DNA from: a virus
Virus record (IMG/VR): IMGVR_UViG_3300006920_000200
Location: 1-26,506 of that record
Strand: one strand, 5' to 3'
Length of the DNA stretch: 26,506 bases
Below are positions 21,728 to 26,506 of the stretch, piece after piece. The notes under the pieces were generated by a model. It was given only the letters and a program-made list of their open reading frames with translations. It did no database searches and was not told the DNA's origin. Both the position numbers and the translations under genes were made by a program. Position 1 is the stretch's first letter; the number at the start of each line of letters is the position of its first letter.

Positions 21728-22191
21728 AAAGGATGATAAAGTATAGGGGTGTTGAGGCATACCTTGTTGAGGGTAGGAATAAGCTTCAGTTTGAGTTAGA
21801 TGGAATTGGTTATTTTGCTGAGTTCAGTGAATTCTGTGATATGGTTGATCAGGACTTAATTGATCAGTTTGATAAGGCTGAACATAAGAGTCGGAGTCAG
21901 AGGGTTGCAGAGGAGCTTGTGGGGAAGAAGGTTGTAGCGGTGTGTGATGGAGGATATTTTGAGGGTGTGTTGAGTCGCTATGATGGTAAGTTCTATGTTG
22001 GCATTGCTATATTTCTGGATCGTGAGGTTAATGATTGTGAGGTTTTTATTGTTGGTGAAAAGCTGTTTGTTGACGATCTTGCGTCCTATCAAAATTTAGT
22101 TGGTACGGTTGAAGGTGCTCGGTTAGTTTATGAGGAGACGAAGAGTGAGTGTAATGAGGCTTGGGGTGTGCTAAAAGGATTATTGTTATGA
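21724..22191 (+). CDS. Hypothetical protein (155 aa)
   Basis: Start ATG 21724 is in ATGA overlap with the previous stop. A short beta unit (IKYRGVEAYLVEG, LQFELDGIGYFAEF) is followed by a helix. A second beta unit comes after it (VGKKVVAVCDGGYFEGVLSRYDGKFYVGIAIF). The protein ends with a helix with ARLVYEETKSE. The central part resembles a small SH3-type barrel. No family is recognised. It ends in ATGA with the next gene. Confidence 0.62.
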   Translation: MKRMIKYRGVEAYLVEGRNKLQFELDGIGYFAEFSEFCDMVDQDLIDQFDKAEHKSRSQRVAEELVGKKVVAVCDGGYFEGVLSRYDGKFYVGIAIFLDREVNDCEVFIVGEKLFVDDLASYQNLVGTVEGARLVYEETKSECNEAWGVLKGLLL

Positions 22192-22487
22192 AAGATATGA
22201 AAGTTAGTGAGATGTTGGAGGCTATTGAGAAGCTTGCAGAACTTGAAAGAATTTTTGATGCGTTCCACTACAAGAATAAGCGTGCTGACGATCCCATTTT
22301 ACCTGTTAAGAACCAGCTTATTATGGTGAAGGATACAAATACTCAGGAGTGGTTTGTAAGAGAGTTTCTTCATTTTAATGGTAAATCTGTTGCGTGTAGG
22401 GTGGATTATGCGACTACCAATATTATTAAAGGTAAACCAGCTACTGGGAATTATACAGTATGGGAAGAGTGGAAATTTATTGATTAA
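22188..22487 (+). CDS. Conserved small phage protein (99 aa)
   Basis: ATG 22188 makes ATGA with the previous stop; the longer frame from 22161 is not needed. After a helical start (MKDMKVSEMLEAIEKLAEL) comes a beta part. It has LIMVKDTNTQEWFVREFLHF, NGKSVACRVDYA and NYTVWEEWKFID. The 'V.D.....W..R.F.hf..G...C' followed by a terminal 'W...k' strand is common in small phage proteins; no function is known. It is the last gene before an intrinsic terminator. Confidence 0.72.
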   Translation: MKDMKVSEMLEAIEKLAELERIFDAFHYKNKRADDPILPVKNQLIMVKDTNTQEWFVREFLHFNGKSVACRVDYATTNIIKGKPATGNYTVWEEWKFID

Positions 22488-22505
22488 TTTGGTATTAGTT
22501 TGTTT

Positions 22506-22538
22506 AAAGGTACGTTCCTCTGGTGCGTACCTTTTTTT
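22506..22538 (+). terminator. Intrinsic terminator of the 19.4-22.5 kb operon
   Basis: AAAGGTACG (22506-22514) pairs with CGTACCTTT (22526-22534) around an 11-nt loop and is followed by a run of T to 22538. It lies 18 nt after the last stop codon. The bases from 22539 to 22683 show no gene I can support. Confidence 0.88.
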
Positions 22539-22683
22539 GTGTCGTGGGTGGAGGCGTACTTTGTCGCTACGCTTCTTTTAAGGGGGTGTGGTGGCGTTAT
22601 ATATGTTGGGGCATATACTTGGTAGGGTTGGTTTGTTTAGGAGGCTTAAATTAGCTCTTTAGGCTTTTCGTTAATTTCTTGGG

Positions 22684-22907
22684 GGTGTAGGGGTACTAAG
22701 AAAAGCTTTCTACTCTATAATCATATAATATATATATATATTATTATTATTAGTATACTAAGTCCCCCAACGAGGTAGAATGTTTTGTTTTTTGATGCTT
22801 TACAGAATATTATTTGGTTTATTTGATGATTTGTTTATGTTTATTCTTAACTAATTTTATCGACATGGGGGACTCAAGGTGTTTTTCGTAGTGGTCATGG
22901 GTACTAC
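22684..22907. repeat. Duplicated intergenic element, copy 2
   Basis: This is the second copy of the element at 10049-10262, in the same orientation. The block 22801-22874 is identical base for base to 10166-10239. GGTGTAGGGGTACTAAGAAA, the AT tract (here with a longer TA run), CTAAGTCCCCCAACGAG and GGGTACTAC are also kept. The inverted repeat is weaker here: only AGTCCCCC/GGGGGACT (22761-22768 with 22867-22874) pairs in full. No gene is supported within it. Confidence 0.85.
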
Positions 22908-22930
22908 TTTTGATTATTTTTTGTTTTTAT

Positions 22931-22961
22931 TCGGTGGTTTCGATTTTTCCTCTTATGTTTG
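22931..22961 (+). promoter_or_regulatory. Early cassette promoter before the 22986 gene
   Basis: TATGTTTG (22954-22961) is followed by TGGGGTACTTAAATGAAAG and AAATTATG, as in the cassette at 10285. At the -33 position, 20 nt upstream, TCG replaces TTG, so this copy may be weaker. Confidence 0.65.
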
Positions 22962-22985
22962 TGGGGTACTTAAATGAAAGAAATT

Positions 22986-23156
22986 ATGAAAGACGCTAAA
23001 AAGATTGAGACGAGATTTAATCCACCACCTATTCCGATTAGACAATTTGATTGGGAAGCTGTTCGTGAGGGGTGGGATTTAGGTGATCCAGTTGGGTTTG
23101 GGGCAAGTGAGGAAGAAGCTATTCAGAACTTATTAGAATTAGAAGATAATGATTAA
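22986..23156 (+). CDS. Conserved small phage protein (56 aa)
   Basis: Alignment of the promoter leaders puts the start at ATG 22986 (the AAATTATG position), not at the in-frame ATG 22974 that lies within the leader. The sequence PPPIPIRQFDWEAVREGWDL followed by GDPVGFGASEEEAIQNLLE is a well-kept pattern in small phage proteins of unknown role (a W-rich loop, then G.G.T..EAI..L). It is the first gene of the last + strand group before the repeat-rich locus. Confidence 0.75.
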   Translation: MKDAKKIETRFNPPPIPIRQFDWEAVREGWDLGDPVGFGASEEEAIQNLLELEDND

Positions 23157-23211
23157 TACAGAAAGGTTTAGCACGTATCAAGCTGTTGTTTGGTATAAGT
23201 TAAACGATTAA
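23149..23211 (+). CDS. Very short ORF (20 aa), doubtful
   Basis: ATG 23149 overlaps the end of the previous gene. The ORF runs 20 codons (MINTERFSTYQAVVWYKLND) to TAA 23209-23211. It fills the gap between two real genes and has plausible amino acid use, but nothing else supports it. It may be a translational bridge or just chance. Confidence 0.25.
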   Translation: MINTERFSTYQAVVWYKLND

Positions 23212-23221
23212 ACAATCAGAA

Positions 23222-23464
23222 ATGAGACTATTATCAACTATTGCTTATGAGATTGAGCGAGACTGGATTACTGGCAAGGGTCAGCGAATCGTCACAAGTG
23301 CCTTCCCCTACCTAGTTGCCATGAAAAGCCTCGGTGGTATTGATGAGATGTATGGATGTGATTCTGGGCGTAGTATTGTTCTCTACTTTCTTGCTAATGC
23401 TGGTCAGTGGAGAGGTGAGTGTGCTAGAGAGATAAAGAAAGAGTTAAACTTAATGTTGAAGTAG
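23222..23464 (+). CDS. Conserved small phage protein (80 aa)
   Basis: This all-helical protein has LSTIAYEIERDWITGKGQRI, then PYLVAMKSLGGIDEMYG, then a C-terminal block with IVLYFLANAGQWRGECAREI and KKEL. I recognise the pattern 'PYL.AM..L......Y..D....IV.YFL.NA..WRGE.AR.IK.EL' from many phages, where it has no known role. The start follows a CAGAAATG context. The next gene begins 2 nt after its stop. Confidence 0.8.
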   Translation: MRLLSTIAYEIERDWITGKGQRIVTSAFPYLVAMKSLGGIDEMYGCDSGRSIVLYFLANAGQWRGECAREIKKELNLMLK

Positions 23465-23466
23465 TT

Positions 23467-23685
23467 ATGAGATCACGTAAGACAGTAGACGTAGAAGCGG
23501 TTAAGCTAATGGCAAACGATATGCTTGCTAGAGAGGATAAGTATGCAACCTACAAGTTTAAAGCAGGTGTGTGTACGATGATTGAAGGTGTATTGCATGC
23601 ATCTGGTAATTATAATGGATTCTACTTTATAAATCCAGAAGCTAGACCTAATGATGAGGACTACTATGCGAGGAGATACTTTTGA
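23467..23685 (+). CDS. Conserved small phage protein (72 aa)
   Basis: The sequence has RKTVDVEAVKLMANDMLARE, then YKFKAGVCTMIEGVLHASGNYNG (quoted in part), then a charged C-terminus with EDYYARRYF. This family (KTVDVE..K..vN..La, F..G.c..lE.vLh.tGNY.GF) is frequent in phages. It has no established function to my knowledge. It ends just before a hairpin and C-rich tract. Confidence 0.8.
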   Translation: MRSRKTVDVEAVKLMANDMLAREDKYATYKFKAGVCTMIEGVLHASGNYNGFYFINPEARPNDEDYYARRYF

Positions 23686-23705
23686 TGTACAGGGAGAATT
23701 AGGTG

Positions 23706-23776
23706 GAGAGACAAGAGCGCTATGCCCGTCTCTCTTCCCCACCCCTCCCCCTACACCCCCCCCCTCCCCCTCCCCC
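23706..23776 (+). other. Hairpin followed by a C-rich tract (G-quadruplex-prone on the minus strand)
   Basis: GAGAGAC (23706-23712) pairs with GTCTCTC (23728-23734). From 23737 to 23776 there are six C runs of 4 to 9 bases separated by one to four bases, so the minus strand has six G runs. This is striking, since the surrounding + strand is G-rich and C-poor. It may form a G-quadruplex, act as a rut-like site for Rho, or pause replication. It lies about 230 bp from the DnaA-box array. Confidence 0.8.
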
Positions 23777-23812
23777 TTGTTTTAAAATAGTTTAATGTAA
23801 AAATAGATCGTT

Positions 23813-24004
23813 ATGAAAAAGATTGTTAGAAGTTTAGTGAATGGGTTACTAATGTTGATTCAGTTTATCCTCGTGATAGCATTAAACGAGACGCTTAGAG
23901 ACCAAGATAGTTTAGTGGAGGATAAGCTTGTTGGAACATTATGTACTTTGATTATTATGTTCTCGCTTGAGTATGTGAAGATTGATAAGAATGATTTGGA
24001 GTAG
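23813..24004 (+). CDS. Small membrane protein with two hydrophobic segments (63 aa)
   Basis: The sequence starts MKKIVRSLVNGLLMLIQFIL, with a first hydrophobic helix at ~8-24. A polar loop follows (NETLRDQDSLVEDK), then a second helix (LVGTLCTLIIMFSLEYV) and a charged end. It could be a holin-like or host-membrane protein. There is no second lysis gene nearby, so I leave the role open. Its stop lies 4 nt before the first DnaA box. Confidence 0.65.
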   Translation: MKKIVRSLVNGLLMLIQFILVIALNETLRDQDSLVEDKLVGTLCTLIIMFSLEYVKIDKNDLE

Positions 24005-24008
24005 TAAA

Positions 24009-24092
24009 TGTGGATAACTTGTGGATAACTACTAATAAAATGTGGATAACTTGTGGATAACTACTAATAAAATGTGGATAACTTGTGGATAA
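24009..24092 (+). repeat. DnaA-box array (six perfect boxes in three 32-bp units)
   Basis: TGTGGATAA, the reverse complement of the DnaA box TTATCCACA, occurs at 24009, 24020, 24041, 24052, 24073 and 24084. Pairs lie 11 bp apart (one helical turn) and the pair repeats every 32 bp, with CTACTAATAAAA between. All six match perfectly and point the same way. This should bind host DnaA, as at a chromosomal or plasmid origin, or titrate it. Confidence 0.9.
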
Positions 24093-24174
24093 CTTTTTTG
24101 GTGGGTTTAGTTCGGATATCTGGCTCACAAAAATAAAACGGTACACTCGTTCAAGCATAAAACCGCCTAAACAC

Positions 24175-24224
24175 ACCATACTTCCACAAAAATATGTCAA
24201 AACTTACCATACTTCCACAAAAAT
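24175..24224. repeat. 19-bp direct repeat, two copies
   Basis: ACCATACTTCCACAAAAAT is found at 24175-24193 and 24206-24224, 31 bp apart. It lies between the DnaA array and the parS-like site. It could bind a regulator; nothing shows which. Confidence 0.75.
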
Positions 24225-24285
24225 TTCGACAAAGTATTACGTACTTACATAATATTTTTAGACAAGATTATGTTTGAGCGTGAAG

Positions 24286-24301
24286 TGTTCCACGTGGAAC
24301 G
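24286..24301. promoter_or_regulatory. parS-like palindrome
   Basis: GTTCCACGTGGAAC (24287-24300) is a perfect 14-bp palindrome and matches the near-universal ParB site GTTyCACGTGrAAC. The 5' T also fits the 16-bp form; only the last base (G) differs. It directly abuts the 14-bp iterons. No parB gene is visible in the window, so host ParB is the likely binder, if any. Confidence 0.7.
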
Positions 24302-24366
24302 TCTGGATACAGCGGTCTGGATACAAGCGTCTGGATACGGAGCTCCGGATACGTGGGTCTGGGCTA
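24301..24366 (+). repeat. Five 14-bp iteron-like tandem repeats
   Basis: GTCTGGATAC plus four variable bases repeats every 14 bp from 24301, 24315 and 24329. A degenerate copy (CTCCGGATAC) starts at 24343 and a partial one (GTCTGGGCTA) at 24357. Exact spacing and a kept core are typical of initiator-binding iterons. Confidence 0.85.
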
Positions 24367-24414
24367 TTTAGGTGGTCAACTACACGTTTCGACACACCTT
24401 GTCTACGATCGTTT

Positions 24415-24506
24415 CGTAACTAAAAATATGGTCTCAATTACGTAATGTTCGTAACGTAACTAAAAATATGGTCTTAATTACGTAATGTTCGTAGCATAAC
24501 TAAAAA
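24415..24506 (+). repeat. 40-bp tandem repeats (2.3 copies)
   Basis: Units start at 24415 and 24455, with a partial copy at 24495. Each holds CGTAACTAAAAATATGGTCT and the palindrome ATTACGTAAT followed by GTTCGTA. The first two copies differ by one base over 40. The palindrome could be a protein-binding site repeated at fixed spacing. Confidence 0.85.
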
Positions 24507-24530
24507 ATAAAGGGCTATACTAGGCCCCTT
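24502..24530 (-). terminator. Terminator of the 56-aa minus-strand gene
   Basis: On the minus strand AAGGGGC and GCCCTT pair across a short loop (one bulged G), followed by TATTTTTTA. The stem overlaps the last codons and stop of the gene at 24515-24685. Confidence 0.6.
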
Positions 24531-24685
24531 AATTTACAATAGTTAAACATTGCAGTTACGTTGTACTGCCAGTTTTTCCCGCATTTTTGTAATTGTTTTG
24601 CAGTTCCAGTCTTGCCCTCATATTTGCAAATTGCTAATGCCAAACTAGGTAAATCGTTTTCGAGTACTTTTGCGTTTTTTTCCAT
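24515..24685 (-). CDS. Small hypothetical protein in the repeat-rich locus (56 aa)
   Basis: The ORF runs from ATG 24685 to TAG at 24515-24517. The protein (MEKNAKVLENDLPSLALAIC, then KYEGKTGTAKQLQKCGKNWQ, ending CKLRGLV) is basic and helical, with three cysteines. It is the only gene I can support between 24005 and 24928. A hairpin with a T run at its end supports it as real. It could be a small regulator acting on the repeats around it, but that is only position-based. I saw no full-consensus promoter upstream; TAGTTTG around 24717-24723 (minus) is a weak candidate. Family not recognised. Confidence 0.55.
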   Translation of the reverse strand: MEKNAKVLENDLPSLALAICKYEGKTGTAKQLQKCGKNWQYNVTAMFNYCKLRGLV

Positions 24686-24847
24686 GCCTAAAAGTACGAA
24701 AAAAATTGGTTAATGCAAACTATTACAAAAAATAAATAAATAAAAAATAAATATGTTTTTACTTGTTTTATTTGATTAAATTGTTATAACACGGGCGCGC
24801 GTTATTTTTAAAGGTGTAAAAATAAATTGATTATTTTTTACAAAAGT

Positions 24848-24877
24848 TTGTACCTAATTAAAAAAATCGTACATTTG
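24848..24877 (+). promoter_or_regulatory. Consensus promoter of the right-end operon
   Basis: TTG (24848-24850, as TTTG from 24847), exactly 19 nt, then TACATTTG (24870-24877) match the Bacteroidota consensus. Upstream, 24700-24847 is a strongly AT-rich stretch with a single GCGCGC island (24794-24799) and no gene that I can support. The first ATG (24929) is 52 nt downstream. Confidence 0.8.
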
Positions 24878-24928
24878 AAAAGTCGGAAGGAACAAACCAA
24901 AAAGACTCAAAACTAAAAATATATTAAC

Positions 24929-25024
24929 ATGAAAAATTATCAATTTGTAATCGTACTAGCAGTAAGTTTATTAATAGTTACTTTTGGAGTTTATTTTGCC
25001 AGTCAAAATTTATACATATATTAA
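24929..25024 (+). CDS. Tiny membrane protein (31 aa)
   Basis: ATG 24929 to TAA 25022-25024. The peptide starts MKNYQF, continues with one hydrophobic helix (VIVLAVSLLIVTFGVYF) and ends ASQNLYIY. It is the first ORF after the consensus promoter, with an A-rich leader (ATATTAACATG). It probably spans the inner membrane. Role unknown; it may also act as a leader for the next gene, 9 nt away. Confidence 0.5.
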   Translation: MKNYQFVIVLAVSLLIVTFGVYFASQNLYIY

Positions 25025-25033
25025 ACTAAAATT

Positions 25034-25525
25034 ATGAAAAACATTAATACCAAGTTAGGGCTAATTCAAAGATACAAAGTATCAATTCCTTTCAGTATCA
25101 CTTTAAATAGGTTTATTGAAGACCAGTTCAATAAACTGCCTTTTGAAACTCAATTTGTAGATTTTGAACCCTACAAAGATTTTAATGATATGGTTAAACA
25201 GTTTGAAAGTACACACATACTTAAAATTAGTACTCTACATTGCGAAAAAACAATTTTTGGAGATCCAGTAATAAACCAAAAATTTAGAGCGTTTCACGAT
25301 TTTATTCACATTACTGAAAATTTAGATTTCGAATTCGAATCTGAATTATTAGTTAATTATGCCCAGACAAAAATTGGTTTAAAGTATGGTTTAAACCGAT
25401 GGGACTTGCAATTACTTAATATTGAAACAGCAGGTCAAATTGCATATTTTAGAATTAATGGTTTTTTTCCTGAAGACCAAAGGGCATTTGCAGTTACCGA
25501 ATTATTAAATTCATTCAGATACTAG
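25034..25525 (+). CDS. Unrecognised phage protein with HDFIH motif (163 aa)
   Basis: After an AAATTATG leader, the protein has a strand-rich first half (IQRYKVSIPFSITLNRFIED, ISTLHCEKTIFGDPVIN). Then comes FRAFHDFIHITENLDFEFES, a His-Asp-x-x-His cluster that could bind a metal. A helix follows (ELLVNYAQTKIGLKYGL), and the C-terminus ends in a helix (FAVTELLNSF). I recall phage proteins with a similar 'FRAxHD.xH..' block but no assigned function. The coding strand is A-rich, unlike the G/T-rich genes left of the repeat locus. It is followed after one base by the next gene. Confidence 0.65.
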   Translation: MKNINTKLGLIQRYKVSIPFSITLNRFIEDQFNKLPFETQFVDFEPYKDFNDMVKQFESTHILKISTLHCEKTIFGDPVINQKFRAFHDFIHITENLDFEFESELLVNYAQTKIGLKYGLNRWDLQLLNIETAGQIAYFRINGFFPEDQRAFAVTELLNSFRY

Positions 25526-25526
25526 T

Positions 25527-26213
25527 ATGAAAAACAACCTAACAATTCAATTGGCCGAAAGTAGTGATTACTTTCGGGCAAATATCGAAAACTTTATTAA
25601 TAGTGAAAATTTCAATATTAATTTTGGCGTTAATTGGTATTCCTTTGCCAGAAAGGAGTTATTAGATGAATTACAAAAAGTTTACATGCCTACCCAGTGG
25701 CATTTTAGCGAAAGTGAGATACTATTATTTGCTTCTATTTTATCCCCGGCAAACCGTTGGGACAAAAATATAGAAGACGTAATAAATTTTATTAAGTGGT
25801 ACCACGCAAACTTTGATGAGTCCTGTAAGCCAAAATTTTGTACCTATGGTCAGAATGTTAATAAGTGTATTGACTTAATACAAACTAGAGATAAATATAA
25901 GATACTTAATCAATGGTATGTTAAAGGTTTGATTGTTTGGATTAATACAAATATGAAAGCTCATAAAACTCTAAATTTCTTCAAGCATTTGGACAACCCT
26001 AAAGATAGTAAGTGGTTTACAATTGACAGGCATATGCTTAAAATATCAGGCATTGAATCTTTAAGCATCACTCCAAAGCAGTATATATTGCTTCAAGAAA
26101 TATACTTGGAAGCATTTGAGTCTATGAAAGATAAATTTAAATATAGCTCAGAATTTCAGTCTATTTTATGGTCTAACTTTGTTTATCAAAGGCATGGTAT
26201 TTTACACTATTAA
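25527..26213 (+). CDS. Unrecognised protein with helix-hairpin-helix/glycosylase-like outline (228 aa)
   Basis: This all-helical protein begins MKNNLTIQLAESSDYFRANI. Around 63-80 it has SEILLFASILSPANRWDKNI, then after a stretch with several Cys the block KTLNFFKHLDNPKDSKWFTI and DRHMLKISGI. The order 'LSP...W..N', then 'K...F..nL', then '(F)TIDRHM' resembles phage proteins of the DUF7178 kind and, more distantly, HhH-GPD DNA glycosylases, whose conserved Asp follows a short loop. The similarity is from memory and not tested. If true, it would bind DNA and possibly remove modified bases. It lies one base after the HDFIH gene, so the two are probably partners. Confidence 0.6.
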   Translation: MKNNLTIQLAESSDYFRANIENFINSENFNINFGVNWYSFARKELLDELQKVYMPTQWHFSESEILLFASILSPANRWDKNIEDVINFIKWYHANFDESCKPKFCTYGQNVNKCIDLIQTRDKYKILNQWYVKGLIVWINTNMKAHKTLNFFKHLDNPKDSKWFTIDRHMLKISGIESLSITPKQYILLQEIYLEAFESMKDKFKYSSEFQSILWSNFVYQRHGILHY

Positions 26214-26223
26214 ACTATAAGCT

Positions 26224-26295
26224 ATGGCATTATTACTAATAGTCTGGTATATTCTTCTGATCATTATAGGCTTAGCTATAATAAATAAGAAGTAG
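26224..26295 (+). CDS. Tiny membrane peptide (23 aa)
   Basis: ATG 26224 to TAG 26293-26295 encodes MALLLIVWYILLIIIGLAII plus NKK, a single hydrophobic helix with a basic end. It sits 10 nt after the previous stop and just before a terminator hairpin, so it is in a transcribed place. It is too short to be sure. Confidence 0.4.
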   Translation: MALLLIVWYILLIIIGLAIINKK

Positions 26296-26309
26296 TTTAG
26301 CTCAAGCAT

Positions 26310-26343
26310 AATAAGTCCTAGCATTAATTTGTTAGGACTTATT
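26310..26343 (+). terminator. Hairpin terminator of the right-end operon
   Basis: AATAAGTCCTA (26310-26320) pairs perfectly with 26333-26343 around a 12-nt loop, followed by a T/G-rich stretch. It lies 14 nt after the last small ORF. From 26344 to 26506 I see no gene I can support. A 16-codon minus-strand ORF (26438-26488) and an ACGTGGAAC half-site at the right edge are the only things of note. Confidence 0.7.
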
Positions 26344-26506
26344 TGTGTTTAGTTGTGATATGTAATTAGTTAATTGATTGATGTAGTTACGTTAGGAAAT
26401 AGTTGTGATTGAGATTAGTTATGTGAAAACGACTCCCCTAGTTCACCGGGTCACAGCCTCCTTTCAACCCTCTCAAACAAAATTCCATATCTTTTACGTG
26501 GAACTA

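Noticed and set aside
19552-22092. Minus-strand ORFs opposite the G/T-rich gene row
   Set aside because: Low complement C content removes stop codons on the opposite strand. The translations are Ile/Asn/Thr-rich and lack any motif.
23955-24200. Minus-strand 81-aa ORF across the DnaA boxes
   Set aside because: It is made of the 32-bp repeat read in one frame and overlaps a better + strand gene.
24269-24276. Promoter just before the parS-like site
   Set aside because: TATGTTTG fits the -7 element, but there is no TTG at 17-23 nt upstream and no gene follows on this strand for over 600 bp.
24009-24506. CRISPR array
   Set aside because: The repeats at 24009, 24301 and 24415 are tandem, with the same 'spacers' in each unit and different periods (32, 14 and 40 bp). 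There are no unique spacers and no cas genes.
26428-26480. tRNA-like sequence near the right edge
   Set aside because: GACTCCCCTAGTTCACCGGG looked like a tRNA part, but no cloverleaf with T-arm could be closed within the window.
1-26506. Integrase, ParA/ParB, reverse transcriptase or toxin-antitoxin genes
   Set aside because: No ORF shows the motifs (R..H.RY, Walker-type ParA, YxDD or known toxin folds), so prophage or phage-plasmid status cannot be claimed from this window.

Overview
The window is part of a tailed bacteriophage genome whose host is most likely a member of the Bacteroidota (Flavobacteriia-like). The evidence is low GC, A-rich leaders ending in AATTATG instead of Shine-Dalgarno sites, promoters of the Bacteroidota type (TTG, about 19-20 nt, then TAnnTTTG), a lipoprotein signal in the lysis cassette, and a BT4734/VirE_N-type primase paired with a VapE-type helicase. 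No integrase, ParA, ParB or conjugation gene is visible, so lifestyle is undecided.

Layout. 1-2441 (+): the 3' end of an unidentified, probably virion, gene, then a lysis cassette (candidate holin, GH24 endolysin, candidate unimolecular spanin) closed by a strong hairpin. 2459-9959 (-): a tightly packed leftward operon, mostly with 1-nt gaps or ATGA overlaps. Read in transcription order it holds a 66-aa protein, an SSB-like protein, a RecB-like nuclease, a membrane protein, a VRR-NUC-like nuclease, a terminator/promoter pair, small conserved phage proteins, a family A DNA polymerase with 3'-5' exonuclease, a sigma-like protein and a DUF3310 protein. 10008-10340: divergent control region with copy 1 of a duplicated ~220-bp element. 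10341-14522 (+): primase, helicase, small proteins and a PD-(D/E)XK nuclease. 14523-17080: an orphan promoter with a perfect inverted repeat, a minus-strand gene of unknown (possibly virion) role, and small + genes. 17115-19373 (-): large terminase and a probable small terminase. 19465-22487 (+): small phage proteins and one class II tRNA, driven by repeated promoter cassettes. 22684-22907: copy 2 of the duplicated element, followed by a promoter and more small genes to 24004.

24005-24928 is almost gene-free and packed with repeats: six perfect DnaA boxes in three 32-bp units, a parS-like palindrome, five 14-bp iterons, 40-bp tandem repeats and an AT-rich stretch. It also has one small minus-strand gene with its own terminator. 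This looks like a replication or partition control locus. 24929-26295 (+) is a separate A-rich operon from a consensus promoter, with two unrecognised proteins between tiny membrane peptides.

Together the genes suggest a phage that makes its own primase, helicase, polymerase, SSB and nucleases. It appears to carry a shared early promoter family on the + strand, may switch transcription with its own sigma-like factor, and presents host DnaA-type and ParB-type binding sites in one locus. All functions are read from motifs and memory of families; no database search was run.
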